Shown piece after piece: positions 36,844-45,283 of a stretch of DNA of 60,909 nucleotides. Position numbers and translations under genes: made by a program. The stretch is from the NCBI GenBank assembly GCA_035559435.1, contig DATMBC010000063.1:1-60909 (forward strand), read 5' to 3'. Position 1 is the first letter of the stretch; the number at the start of each line of letters is the position of its first letter. The stretch comes from a bacterium (GTDB taxonomy: Bacteria; Zixibacteria; MSB-5A5; WJJR01). Below the pieces are notes generated by a model that ran no database searches, was not told the origin of the DNA, and saw nothing but the letters and a program-made list of their open reading frames with translations.

Positions 36844-39114
36844 CTAAGGGCACGGCGCCACGCACGGATCGCAGAACTCCAATGCGGCGTTCGCGCCGCG
36901 AAATGCCACATTCACCAGGTGCACGACGTCCGAGACCGACACCACGCAGTCGCAGTCGACATCGTTGCGGCTGACGTGCGTGCAGCTTGCGTCCACAAGC
37001 GGTGTCCCGTTGCGGAAGGCCTCCGTCACCATCAGCACCACATCCTGCACGTTGGTCACGCCGTCGCATTGCGGGTCGGCATGGCAATCGCAGACATTGA
37101 TCGCGGTTGTGCCTCCGGTCGGGCTGGCGGCGCCGGACGCGCACGCATTCTTGCCGAGCACATGGTAATTGTAAGTCCCGGACGCGTGGTTGGCCGTGTA
37201 ACTCAGATTCGGGCCGTCATAGACCAGCACATTATTCTCGTAGAGTTCATAGGCGGTCGCCAGCGCCACGGCGTTCCAACTGATCGTGTAATCGACCGCC
37301 CCGCAGGGCGCGGCGTTGGACGTTTGCGGCGCGGCCGGCGCCGCCGGCGCCGACTGCACCGTCGTTGCGCCCCCCGCCGGACCCGATGGTCCGGCGCCGC
37401 AGGCATTGGTCGCCTTCACCGTGTAGGTGAAACTCCCCGACACCCGTGATAACGTCTGCTGGGTCAGCGGTCCGGCACAGATCAGGTTCCCGTTTTCGTA
37501 CAGTTCATACGCGGTCGCCCCGGATTCGGGCGTCCACGAGATGATGTAGTTCTCGCTCGGGCATGGCGTCGCGTTCGTTGTCGATGGCGCGTTCGGCGCC
37601 CCCGGCTCGGCGCAGCCGTCGTAGTTGATCGCCGCCATGATGTCGACGATCCCCCAGCCATAGGTGTTGTTGGGGGAGAAGGCCTGTGAGGCGGTTGCCA
37701 TCAATGCGTCGCGCACCTGCATCGGCGTCCAGGACGGATGCGCCGACAGGATCACACCCACCGCGCCCGCCACCATCGGCGTCGACAACGATGTCCCCGA
37801 GACCCCGCCGAAGGTGTTCGTGCCGGTCGCCGTGGCGCACCAGGTGGCCACGCCCTGCGCGCAGACTTCCGGCTTGATGCGCGCATCTGCCGTCGGGCCG
37901 CGCGAGGAGAAACTGGCAATGACTCCGTTGGAGTCGACCGCGCCGCAGGCCAGGATCGAATCGGCATCGGCCGGCGCGCCCAGCGTCGAGGCCCCCGGAC
38001 CGGCATTGCCCATCGCGTTGCACACCACAATCCCCAACACCGCCGCCGAATCCGCCGCCTTGGTGATCGTGCAGTAGTCGCCGTTGTAATTGGCCGTGAC
38101 ATACCAATCGGTGTAAGTCAGCGACGAAGAAATGACATCGGCGCCGTTGAGATCGGCCCACTCCACCGCCGCCACCCAGTTGTCCTCTTCCACCGGCGTC
38201 TCGGAGGAGATGTCCTCCGTCTTGCCCAGCAGGAATTCCGCCTCGAAGGCGGGCCCGTAGAGCGTGCCATCCAGCTTTCCGCCCGCGGTCGACCAGCAGT
38301 AAGTGCCATGATTGTGCTGGCCCGCCGGATCGGCGCCCTCGTTCTGAGTGTTGCCATCGTTGTTGATGAAATCCCACTCGGCGATCACCCGTCCCTCGGC
38401 AAACGCCTCCGCAAAGGCGGTGTGATCCTTGCGATACCCGGTGTCGAGCATACAGATGCGGACACCCTGCCCGCGGTACCCGGCGGTGTGCGCCGCCAAC
38501 GCGTTGATCTGTAAGTTCTGCCGATACGACCGTCCGTAGTTGAGGATGTCGGCGATGCCGGACATGCGTTCGCCGCCTGTCGCTGCCGTCTCCTCCGACT
38601 CCGGCGTCTCCGCGCCGCCGCGAAATCCGACCACCGGGCGGATTTCATACACGAACGGCAGGCGCGACAGCGAGTCCAGTTGCCCCGGATCGATGTCGAA
38701 CGAGGCCGCGTTCAGCCAGCGCGAGGCGCGCCGCAACGTCCCGCCCAGGTCGGCGACACGGTCGATGTACTCCTGGCGCACCGGCATGTCGAGAAACATC
38801 ACCCGGTCGCGGCCCATCTTGGCGCGACGCGCCGCGGCGCGCTCGGGCAACGTCACCGCGCCCTGCGCCGCCGCCATCATGCCGCGCTCATCGTAGAATC
38901 CCTTGTCGGTGAAGAACACCCACACCCGCGCACGGCCCGCGCGCAGATGCGCGGCGGTGGTCGCCGCCGCCCACGCGGAGATGACCGGATCCTTCTTTGT
39001 GCGCACAAATTGACGGCTTGGCGCGCTCGAATACGCGTTGAAGACCAGCGCCAAGGTCAACGTCCCGGCCGCACAGACTCCCCAAATCCACCTGCGGGAT
39101 TTTGCCAACTGCAT
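36844..39114 (-). CDS. Secreted subtilisin-like (S8) protease with propeptide, Fn3-like repeats and dockerin
   Basis: 756 residues. A signal anchor (about 8-28), a roughly 150-residue propeptide (EYIDRVADLGGTLRRASRWLNA, inhibitor-I9-like), then an S8 domain: Asp in ICMLDTGYRKDHTAF, His in GQHNHGTYCWST, Asn in CNAMGNAGPGAS and Ser in GVSGTSLSTPMVAGA. Two Fn3-like repeats follow, each with an ATAYELYENG core. The end is a dockerin pair (PQCDGVTNVQDVVLMVTEAFRNG and DVDCDCVVSVSDVVHLVNVAFRG). ATG 39114 has AAAGGTGG upstream; a GTG at 39123 is also in frame. The propeptide suggests self-activation after export. Confidence 0.94.
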   Translation of the reverse strand: MQLAKSRRWIWGVCAAGTLTLALVFNAYSSAPSRQFVRTKKDPVISAWAAATTAAHLRAGRARVWVFFTDKGFYDERGMMAAAQGAVTLPERAAARRAKMGRDRVMFLDMPVRQEYIDRVADLGGTLRRASRWLNAASFDIDPGQLDSLSRLPFVYEIRPVVGFRGGAETPESEETAATGGERMSGIADILNYGRSYRQNLQINALAAHTAGYRGQGVRICMLDTGYRKDHTAFAEAFAEGRVIAEWDFINNDGNTQNEGADPAGQHNHGTYCWSTAGGKLDGTLYGPAFEAEFLLGKTEDISSETPVEEDNWVAAVEWADLNGADVISSSLTYTDWYVTANYNGDYCTITKAADSAAVLGIVVCNAMGNAGPGASTLGAPADADSILACGAVDSNGVIASFSSRGPTADARIKPEVCAQGVATWCATATGTNTFGGVSGTSLSTPMVAGAVGVILSAHPSWTPMQVRDALMATASQAFSPNNTYGWGIVDIMAAINYDGCAEPGAPNAPSTTNATPCPSENYIISWTPESGATAYELYENGNLICAGPLTQQTLSRVSGSFTYTVKATNACGAGPSGPAGGATTVQSAPAAPAAPQTSNAAPCGAVDYTISWNAVALATAYELYENNVLVYDGPNLSYTANHASGTYNYHVLGKNACASGAASPTGGTTAINVCDCHADPQCDGVTNVQDVVLMVTEAFRNGTPLVDASCTHVSRNDVDCDCVVSVSDVVHLVNVAFRGANAALEFCDPCVAPCP

Positions 39115-39356
39115 CACACCCACCTTTGATCGCCGGCCGCCGTCCGGCAGCCCGCACCGATGCCTTTCTTATTTTCGGCCGGAATTGCGACCGCTCGATG
39201 AGACCTCACAACGATTCCACGGCCATCCGGCGGTGAGGGACCGCCGCCAACCGCTTCCTGCCACGCAAGATACCGCATTCCCCCGGGGTGTCAACCCCAC
39301 CGGCGGATCGCCGCAACCCGCTTGGCAGATGCCCCGCCGCGACTTAATTTCTCCTC

Positions 39357-39842
39357 ATGCCACGCACCGCGACCGTCGTGACTGTCTCCACCGGCATCGC
39401 CAACGGCGATCGTCAGGATGCCTCCGGCGGCATCCTCCGCGAGGGACTGGCCGCGCTCGGGCTTGAGGTCGCTGATGGCGGCGTCATTCCCGATCAACGA
39501 CTGGCCATTCAACAGGCCATTATCCGCCTGGCGGACTTCGACCAGCGCGCCTTGATCGTTCTCACCGGCGGCACCGGCCCGACCCCCGATGATGTCACCA
39601 CACAGGCGATCCTGCCGTTGCTGGACCGTCGCTACCATGGGATCGAAAACGCCCTCTTTGACGATGCGCGCGGCTCCACTCCCCGCGCCCCGATGACCCG
39701 GCTTCTGGTCGGCGCGCGGCGCGGCAGCGTCATCATCGCGCTGCCCGGCTCGCCCGGCGCCTGCCGCGATGCCCTCAGGACCCTCTCCGGCTTCCTGTCG
39801 CATCTTTTGACACTGAGCGCCGGGATGGTGGATCCGCATTAG
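39357..39842 (+). CDS. MogA/MoaB-like molybdopterin-binding protein
   Basis: 161 residues. Matches the MoCF_biosynth fold: ATVVTVSTGIANGDRQDASGGIL, then DFDQRALIVLTGGTGPTPDDVTTQAI with the TGGTGxxxxDVT motif, and SVIIALPGSPGACRDAL. MogA and MoaB adenylylate molybdopterin in cofactor synthesis. The expected acidic pair of MogA is partly recognisable, but the segment between VTTQA and LPGSPGA is short, so activity is not certain. No other molybdenum genes are in the window. The 3' end overlaps the antisense small gene at 39775. Confidence 0.85.
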   Translation: MPRTATVVTVSTGIANGDRQDASGGILREGLAALGLEVADGGVIPDQRLAIQQAIIRLADFDQRALIVLTGGTGPTPDDVTTQAILPLLDRRYHGIENALFDDARGSTPRAPMTRLLVGARRGSVIIALPGSPGACRDALRTLSGFLSHLLTLSAGMVDPH

Positions 39843-40050
39843 CTTCCTCCCACAGCGTGCACAACTGGATGCCGCGACGCCGCGACTCATCCAGTCCCTC
39901 CAGCATCGGCAGCCCCATCCACATCAACATCCGGCAGACATCGGCCACCGGACGCTCCAGCCGCTGCGACAACGTCTCCAGATGCGACTTCAGTTCGGTG
40001 GAGATAAAAAGCTTCAGCGCATGTTCCCCGCGCAGATTCGGCACCAGCAT
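39775..40050 (-). CDS. Small ribbon-helix-helix-like protein
   Basis: 91 residues: EHALKLFISTELKSHLETLSQRLERPVADVCRMLMWMGLPML looks like a ribbon-helix-helix DNA-binding core of about 45 residues followed by a charged tail. The ATG has a strong AAAGGAG site at good spacing, which is why I prefer it. The gene shares 164 bases in another frame with the HTH gene at 39887-40492 and overlaps the antisense 3' end of the MogA-like gene by 68 bases. Function unknown. Confidence 0.55.
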   Translation of the reverse strand: MLVPNLRGEHALKLFISTELKSHLETLSQRLERPVADVCRMLMWMGLPMLEGLDESRRRGIQLCTLWEEANADPPSRRSVSKDATGSRRGS

Positions 40051-40492
40051 CGGCGCTCCTTTCCTCGATAAAGATTCGGTGTTTGCGTTGGTGGGCCAGA
40101 AGCGTCTGCGGACTGCGGACGCGGAAGCCGGTTGCCCGCTCCAGCCGCGCGATGATCTGGCCCCAGGTAGTTGCCGGCGTCTTCCCGTCGATGATCGCTT
40201 CGGCGTCCTCCCGCCACGGCGCCGCGCAAATCGGGCATCCCGCCACCGAGGCCGCGCCGATGCCATACAAGCGCGCCACCAGCGGCGCCAGCGCGGTGCG
40301 CAACGCGCGGAACGCCTGACGCTGCGCCAGCACCATGCGATTCAGCGAGACGCCCTCACGCTCGGCCAATTGTCCCAGCGAACGGCCATCGAAATAGTAT
40401 CCCTCGATCACGATCCGCTCCAGCCCGCGCAACTGCCCCACCGCCCCACGCACCCCCCGTTCGATCACTGTTTCATTACCCCATCGCTTCAC
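39887..40492 (-). CDS. Sigma-70 region 4-like HTH protein with CPIC...H-x3-H motif
   Basis: Up to 201 residues from GTG 40492, which has GGGAGG 4 bases upstream. Residues about 18-65 are a sigma-region-4-like HTH (LRGLERIVIEGYYFDGRSLGQLAEREGVSLNRM). About 84-140 hold CPIC (Cys86, Cys89), REDAEAIIDGKTPATTWGQI, then VRSPQTLLAHQRKHR (His134, His138), a putative zinc module similar to proteins found beside phage terminases. The last 55 residues overlap the small gene in another frame and look like a shadow. The true C-terminus may be shorter, or a frameshift may exist. Confidence 0.6.
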   Translation of the reverse strand: MKRWGNETVIERGVRGAVGQLRGLERIVIEGYYFDGRSLGQLAEREGVSLNRMVLAQRQAFRALRTALAPLVARLYGIGAASVAGCPICAAPWREDAEAIIDGKTPATTWGQIIARLERATGFRVRSPQTLLAHQRKHRIFIEERSADAGAESARGTCAEAFYLHRTEVASGDVVAAAGASGGRCLPDVDVDGAADAGGTG

Positions 40493-40894
40493 GGTGCCTC
40501 CCGGACAGCACGGCGCGCTCGCGCCGCGCACATCCGAGGAAACGCCCGAACCGTGTCACTCCGCCACCATCTGACTGTCAGCGACCGTCGCGTGCGTGGC
40601 TGACTATCATCTGACGCATCACCGCGCCAAAAAAGATTGCTTCGTCGTCGTCGCGCCTACGGCGCGACTCCTCCTCGCAATGACGATAGGGTGGTCGATG
40701 AGGAAAGTGCCGTCATTGCGAGCCGGCCCGGCGTACCGCCGGACCGGCGAAGCAATCTTTTTCCCGCCCCGTCCGGCGCGAATCCCCCGCCCCATCTCCG
40801 CATTTGTTCGCAACCCCGCCATGTGCTATACTCGCGCCACCATGGGCCGGCATCCGACGGCGACGGTATCAGCACAGGCAGACAGGGAAGAGGG
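40493..40894. other. Repeat-bearing spacer before the thiolase operon
   Basis: About 400 bases without a gene. Its main content is a large inverted repeat pair (40629-40762). A frame running through it joins the thiolase but has no coding character before ATG 40895. Confidence 0.6.
40629..40762. repeat. Inverted pair of GATTGCTTCG/CGCAATGACG intergenic repeats
   Basis: Left end AAAAAAGATTGCTTCG (40629-40644) pairs with right end CGAAGCAATCTTTTT (40748-40762). Inside, CTCGCAATGACG and CGTCATTGCGAG are also inverse copies. Two units of a widespread short repeat face each other and could form a 134-base hairpin resembling a MITE. Confidence 0.75.
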
Positions 40895-42070
40895 ATGGAC
40901 CCGGTTTACATCGTTGGCGCCACACGCACTCCGATCGGACGCTTTGGCGGAACCCTCGCCAAGTTCAGCGCCGTTGAACTCGGCGTGGCCGCCGCCCGGG
41001 CCGCCATTGCGCGTGCCGGCGTCGATCCACGCGGGATCGCCGAGTCCGTGATCGGCCATGCCCGCCAGGCCGGGTGCGGTCCGAACCCCGCGCGACAGAT
41101 CGCCATCCGCGCCGGACTGCCCGATACCATCCCTGCCGCCACCATCAATCAGGCCTGCGCGTCCGGTTTGCGCGCCATCGCGCTGGCGCATGACGCGATC
41201 CGTCTCGGACGCGCCGACATGGTCCTTGCCGGCGGAACCGAGTCGATGTCGAACACACCCTATCTGCTCACCCGCGCGCGCTTCGGCTACCGTCTCGGCC
41301 ACGGTGAACTCCTCGACGGCAATTACCAGGACGGCTTTTTCTGTCCGCTGGCCGACCAACTCATGGGACGCACCGCCGAGACGCTCGCCGAACGGTATGC
41401 GATCTCCCGCGACGAGCAGGACGAGTACGCGCTTCGCTCCCAGCAACGCGCCGCCGCCGCGCGGGCGCATTGGCAGACGGAAATCGCTCCGGTGATGGTG
41501 GCCGACCGCAAGCAGGGGATGATCCCGTTTTCGACCGACGAGCATGTGCGCGGCGAGACCACCCGCGATGACCTGCGCCAACTCGCGCCGGTCTTCAAGG
41601 ACCACGGCAGCGTCACCGCCGGCAACTCCTCGGCGATCACCGATGCCGCCGCCGCCATGCTCATCGTCTCGGGCGAAGCGGTTCAACAGCATGGCCTGAC
41701 GCCGCAGGCGCGCATTGTCGATTACACCGTCGTCGGCGTCGACCCGAAGGTCATGGGTCTGGGGCCGGTCCCGGCCATCCGGCAATTGCTGGAACGCACA
41801 CGCATTCCACTGGCGAAAATCGACCTCATCGAACTCAACGAGGCCTTCGCGGCGCAGGTGATCGCCTGCGATCGCGAATTGCATCTGGACATGGAACGCA
41901 CCAACGTCAACGGCGGCGCGATCGCCCTCGGCCACCCCATCGGCTGTTCCGGCGCCCGCATCGTCGTCACCCTGGTTCACGAGATGAACCGACGCCAATC
42001 ACGTTATGGCCTGGCCGCCCTCTGCGTCAGCGGCGGCATGGGCATGGCGATGCTACTGGAGAAACCTTGA
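40895..42070 (+). CDS. Thiolase (acetyl-CoA C-acyltransferase family)
   Basis: 391 residues, normal length. Acyl-enzyme Cys88 in [12 protein letters not shown]; the GHP motif is [17 protein letters not shown], and the C-terminal [13 protein letters not shown] holds the second catalytic Cys (usual CIGGG becomes CVSGG). N-terminus [16 protein letters not shown]. Catalyses beta-ketoacyl-CoA thiolysis or condensation. ATG 40895 follows GGAAGAGGG. The SDR gene starts at the ATG that overlaps its stop, and a crotonase gene follows, so these form a beta-oxidation-like or acetoacetyl-CoA operon. Confidence 0.95.
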   Translation: MDPVYIVGATRTPIGRFGGTLAKFSAVELGVAAARAAIARAGVDPRGIAESVIGHARQAGCGPNPARQIAIRAGLPDTIPAATINQACASGLRAIALAHDAIRLGRADMVLAGGTESMSNTPYLLTRARFGYRLGHGELLDGNYQDGFFCPLADQLMGRTAETLAERYAISRDEQDEYALRSQQRAAAARAHWQTEIAPVMVADRKQGMIPFSTDEHVRGETTRDDLRQLAPVFKDHGSVTAGNSSAITDAAAAMLIVSGEAVQQHGLTPQARIVDYTVVGVDPKVMGLGPVPAIRQLLERTRIPLAKIDLIELNEAFAAQVIACDRELHLDMERTNVNGGAIALGHPIGCSGARIVVTLVHEMNRRQSRYGLAALCVSGGMGMAMLLEKP

Positions 42071-42810
42071 TGGCCCGCAAGGCATCCGAACGTCCGACCG
42101 CCCTGGTCACCGGCGGCGCCAAAGGCATGGGACGCGCCATCACGCTGGCGCTGGCCGAAGACGGCTACGATATCGGCATCGTCACGCGCAAAAGCGAAGC
42201 CGCCGCCCGATCCGTCTGCGCCCAATGCGAAAAACTGGGCGTGCGCGCCGCCTACTGGAAGGCCGATCTGACAGATGTCGATACCACCGAGGAGATAGCC
42301 CGCGACTTTGTCCGCGAATACCGCCGCTGGGATGTCCTGATCAACAACATCGGCGACTACTGGAGCGGCCCGATCCTGTCGATGAAGACCGACACGCTGC
42401 GCGAGATGTTTCAGTCGAACTTCTCCGCCGCGGCGCGCCTCTCGCTTTTGGCCACCAAGATCATGCGGATGCACCGCCAGGGACGCATCGTCAACATCGG
42501 CTGGGTCTTCGCCGACCGGCTGCAGGGCATCCCCGACACCGCCGCCTACCATGCCGCCAAGACCGCGCTTCTGTCGTTCACCTCGTCGCTGGCCAAAGTG
42601 GCGATGGTCGATGGCATCACCATCAACACCGTCTCGCCGGGGATGCACTACACCTCGGTCGATCTGCCCAAGGATGTGCGCAAGGTGATCCCGGCCGGAC
42701 GGTTCAGCAGCGACGAGGACATCGTCGGCGCTATCCGCTATTTCCTGTCGCCGCATGCCGCCTATGTGACCGGCAGCAACATCAAGGTCTCCGGCGGGTA
42801 CGGGGTCTGA
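42070..42810 (+). CDS. Short-chain dehydrogenase/reductase lacking the catalytic Ser
   Basis: 246 residues. Cofactor motif TGGAKGMG (14-21), NNIGDYW (92-98) in place of NNAG, and YHAAK (Tyr160, Lys164). The segment IGWVFADRLQGIPDTAAY between the NI strand and Tyr160 has no Ser, whereas active SDRs have one 12-15 residues before the Tyr. Context suggests an acetoacetyl-CoA or 3-hydroxyacyl-CoA reductase, but the missing Ser casts doubt on standard chemistry. It may use a substitute residue or be a non-catalytic paralogue. ATG 42070 overlaps the thiolase stop (TGATG). Confidence 0.87.
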   Translation: MARKASERPTALVTGGAKGMGRAITLALAEDGYDIGIVTRKSEAAARSVCAQCEKLGVRAAYWKADLTDVDTTEEIARDFVREYRRWDVLINNIGDYWSGPILSMKTDTLREMFQSNFSAAARLSLLATKIMRMHRQGRIVNIGWVFADRLQGIPDTAAYHAAKTALLSFTSSLAKVAMVDGITINTVSPGMHYTSVDLPKDVRKVIPAGRFSSDEDIVGAIRYFLSPHAAYVTGSNIKVSGGYGV

Positions 42811-42828
42811 CATCGCACGGGTCCCATC

Positions 42829-42842
42829 GGACCAATTGGTCC
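42829..42842. promoter_or_regulatory. Perfect 14-bp palindrome before the crotonase gene
   Basis: GGACCAATTGGTCC lies 8 bases before ATG 42850, with a near copy of its half (GGTCCCATCGGACC) just upstream. There is no ribosome site otherwise. It could be an operator or translation-control hairpin. Confidence 0.35.
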
Positions 42843-42849
42843 AATCGCC

Positions 42850-43635
42850 ATGTTATCCGGTCGCATCCATCTTGAGACTGCCGGCGGGATCGCCACCGTC
42901 GTGATCGACAATCCCGACAAGCGCAACGCGCTGACCGCGGCGATGCGCGGCGAATTGTTGGCGGCGCTCCAGCGCGCCGACCGCGACCCGGCCGTCCGCG
43001 TCATCTGCCTGACCGGACGCGGCAACGCCTTCTGCGCCGGCGGCGACATCAACGTCCTGCGCGAGCTGAAGGCGGCCAACGACGAGGAGGGGTTTGTCCG
43101 TCTGCTCGATGACGGCAAGGCGATCGTCGGGTTGATGCGCAACTCGCCGAAGCCGACCATCGCGATCGTCAACGGCCCCGCGCTTGGCGGCGGATTCTTC
43201 ATCGCGCTCTCCTGCGATCTGCGCCTCTGCGGCGCAAGCGCCAGTTTCGGCGCCCCGCTGGTCCGTCTCGGCCTCGGCCCCGACTGGGGCGGCACCTACC
43301 TGCTGCCCCGCCTCGTCGGCAGCGCCAGGGCGTTGGAGATGCTTTTTACCGGCGAACCGGTCGGCGCCGAGGAGGCGTTGCGCATGGGGCTGGCCAACCA
43401 GGTCTGGCCCGATGACCAACTGACAGCAGCGGCCGGGGCGTTCGTGCGCAAGCTGGCCGCCTACCCGGCCGCATTGCTGGCCCGCCACAAACAGGCCATT
43501 CACGCCACCTGGGACCAGACGTTCGACCAGACCGCCGACCTGGAACGCCGCCTCCAGTTGCTCAACTTCCGCTCGGCCGACTTTGCCGAGGGCATCGCCG
43601 CCTTCCTCGACAAACGCCCACCGCAATTCTCCTGA
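42850..43635 (+). CDS. Enoyl-CoA hydratase/isomerase (crotonase) family protein
   Basis: 261 residues. Crotonase core: VVIDNPDKRNAL, oxyanion-hole segments AFCAGGDINVL and AIVNGPALGGGFFIALSCDLRL. At the catalytic loop hydratases carry Glu in the PE.xLG motif; here it reads GAPLVRLGLGPDWGGTYLLPRLVG, with PDWGG as in PaaG-type and other isomerases where an Asp does the proton transfer. It is therefore more likely an isomerase or epoxide/dienoyl-type enzyme than a hydratase. It follows the SDR gene by 39 bases. Confidence 0.92.
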   Translation: MLSGRIHLETAGGIATVVIDNPDKRNALTAAMRGELLAALQRADRDPAVRVICLTGRGNAFCAGGDINVLRELKAANDEEGFVRLLDDGKAIVGLMRNSPKPTIAIVNGPALGGGFFIALSCDLRLCGASASFGAPLVRLGLGPDWGGTYLLPRLVGSARALEMLFTGEPVGAEEALRMGLANQVWPDDQLTAAAGAFVRKLAAYPAALLARHKQAIHATWDQTFDQTADLERRLQLLNFRSADFAEGIAAFLDKRPPQFS

Positions 43636-43791
43636 TTTCTTATCATCCTCGACGGCCTTCGCCGAAACGGTCGCCCCGCTACCGGAGTGAAACTCCCGGC
43701 GCTTTCCCACGTCTGACTCTTGACAGATGGCGCTCGCGCGTCCGGGGCCCGGGAGGAAATCTTTCGCATGTCCACACCAGACAGAGGAGAA

Positions 43792-45216
43792 ATGATGCCG
43801 GGGATCTGTGGCCTGATCACCCTATACGTAGGCATGGTCCTGAGCATGCCGGTTCTGGCTGATGCGCAAGGCCCGCGTGTGGCCGCCTACACTCTGGATG
43901 TCGCTTTTGCGCCGGCCGCCGCCACGATGCGCGGCGAAGCCGTGGTTCGGTTCAATCCGTCCGACTCTGTCGGGGACAGCGTCAGATGTTACCTGCACGG
44001 CGAACTGTCCGTTGACAGTGTCCTGGTCGATGGCGTCCCGACCGTTCCGTCTGAGCGGCCGGTCTTCTACGACTTTGATTACTCATTGATCGCGCGGGAG
44101 ATCACGATCCCGGTCGCCGGCGCAATGCCGCAATCGCTGACGATCGCCTACTCAGGGTTGTTTAATCGTTCGCAGTCCCGTTCGCCGTCCGACTACATGC
44201 GCATCGATGAGGGCGGCGTCTTTCTGCGCGCCTATGGCTACTCCCTGTGGTTTCCGGTTTTTCTGCCGGCCCGCGCCGATGACTACGATGTCGATTTTGA
44301 TCGAGTCACCGTGCGTCTGCCGCGGGGGTTTACCGGCGTCTTCGTCGGCGCGCGAACAGGCGCGCGGACCGTCGGCGATACCGTGATTACCGAATGGACG
44401 GCGCCGAACACTAGCCTCTTCGCGGCCCAGCTGACGGCACGCCCCTTCCAGATATTGCGCGGCGGAGCATTCGAGATTCTGCATCTGCCCGATTCGGCGT
44501 CCGCCGATGCTGCGCGCTCCATCCTGGCCTTCGCGCAGCTCCTCTGCCATCGGTACGCCGCCCGATATCGCGCGCCCGACACCGCGGCCGTTCACTACGT
44601 CGTCCAAATGCCGCCCTACGGGGACATTGCCAGCGGCGGCGTGACCGGGCTGATGGAATCGACCTGGCGCGTCTTCAGCGAGGACGAGAATGCCCAACGG
44701 GCGCTGGCCCATGAACTCGTGCATTCCTACGTTCGACTCGACGTCCCCCGCGACGATTCCCTCTATTGCCTAGCGGTCGAGGGCTTCCCCAGCTACTTCC
44801 ATCTTCCCTGCGTCGCCGAGCAACGGGGCGCCGAGTTCTACAATCGGTTTGTCGGATGGATGGAGAAACTCTACCTCGATCGCCGCGCGACCGGGAAGGA
44901 CCGCCGTGGGCGACCGGTGCCCCCCGAAAAGCCGCTGCTGACTCTGACGGCCGACGATCTGCCCGCGTACAAGGATGGCTTCGTGCTCGGCGACCGCGCC
45001 CTGCTGTTTCTGAACTTCCTCCGTGCGCGCATGGGCCGGCGGTTTGACGATTTTACCGCCGATCTGTTCTGTGCCGGCGTGACCTCAATCGGGCAATTCC
45101 GTGCGATGATCGAAAAGCACCTGCCGGGCTCTGCCGCGGATGTTCGGATCTGGTTGGAAACCACCGAATACCCCGAACGATTGCGCTTTGACCATTATCG
45201 GATGGTTGAACCGTGA
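43792..45216 (+). CDS. Secreted M1-like metallopeptidase
   Basis: 474 residues. A signal peptide (about 1-26, ending VLADAQ). An N-terminal beta-sandwich (about 30-200) like the M1 bowl: YTLDVAFAPAAATMRGEAVVRF. Then SGGVTGLMES as the exopeptidase loop equivalent (M1 GAMEN) and HELVH (His307, Glu308, His311) followed by Glu330 exactly 19 residues on (CLAVEGFPSYF), the HEXXH-x18-E spacing of M1. There is no ARM-like C-terminal domain; the protein ends about 140 residues after Glu330. ATG 43792 with AGAGGAG is the best start. Peptides or modified ends are likely substrates. Confidence 0.82.
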   Translation: MMPGICGLITLYVGMVLSMPVLADAQGPRVAAYTLDVAFAPAAATMRGEAVVRFNPSDSVGDSVRCYLHGELSVDSVLVDGVPTVPSERPVFYDFDYSLIAREITIPVAGAMPQSLTIAYSGLFNRSQSRSPSDYMRIDEGGVFLRAYGYSLWFPVFLPARADDYDVDFDRVTVRLPRGFTGVFVGARTGARTVGDTVITEWTAPNTSLFAAQLTARPFQILRGGAFEILHLPDSASADAARSILAFAQLLCHRYAARYRAPDTAAVHYVVQMPPYGDIASGGVTGLMESTWRVFSEDENAQRALAHELVHSYVRLDVPRDDSLYCLAVEGFPSYFHLPCVAEQRGAEFYNRFVGWMEKLYLDRRATGKDRRGRPVPPEKPLLTLTADDLPAYKDGFVLGDRALLFLNFLRARMGRRFDDFTADLFCAGVTSIGQFRAMIEKHLPGSAADVRIWLETTEYPERLRFDHYRMVEP

Positions 45217-45283
45217 CCGCTGTATTCCCGCTCGACCCAGCCAGTACCGCCAATTAACTTGCGGCGTGCCCGACATTCCGCCC

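Noticed and set aside
33362-40492. A complete prophage or satellite
   Set aside because: Only portal and terminase are phage-like; no integrase, capsid, tail, lysis genes or attachment repeats were found, and subtilase, thioredoxin and MogA-like genes lie in between.
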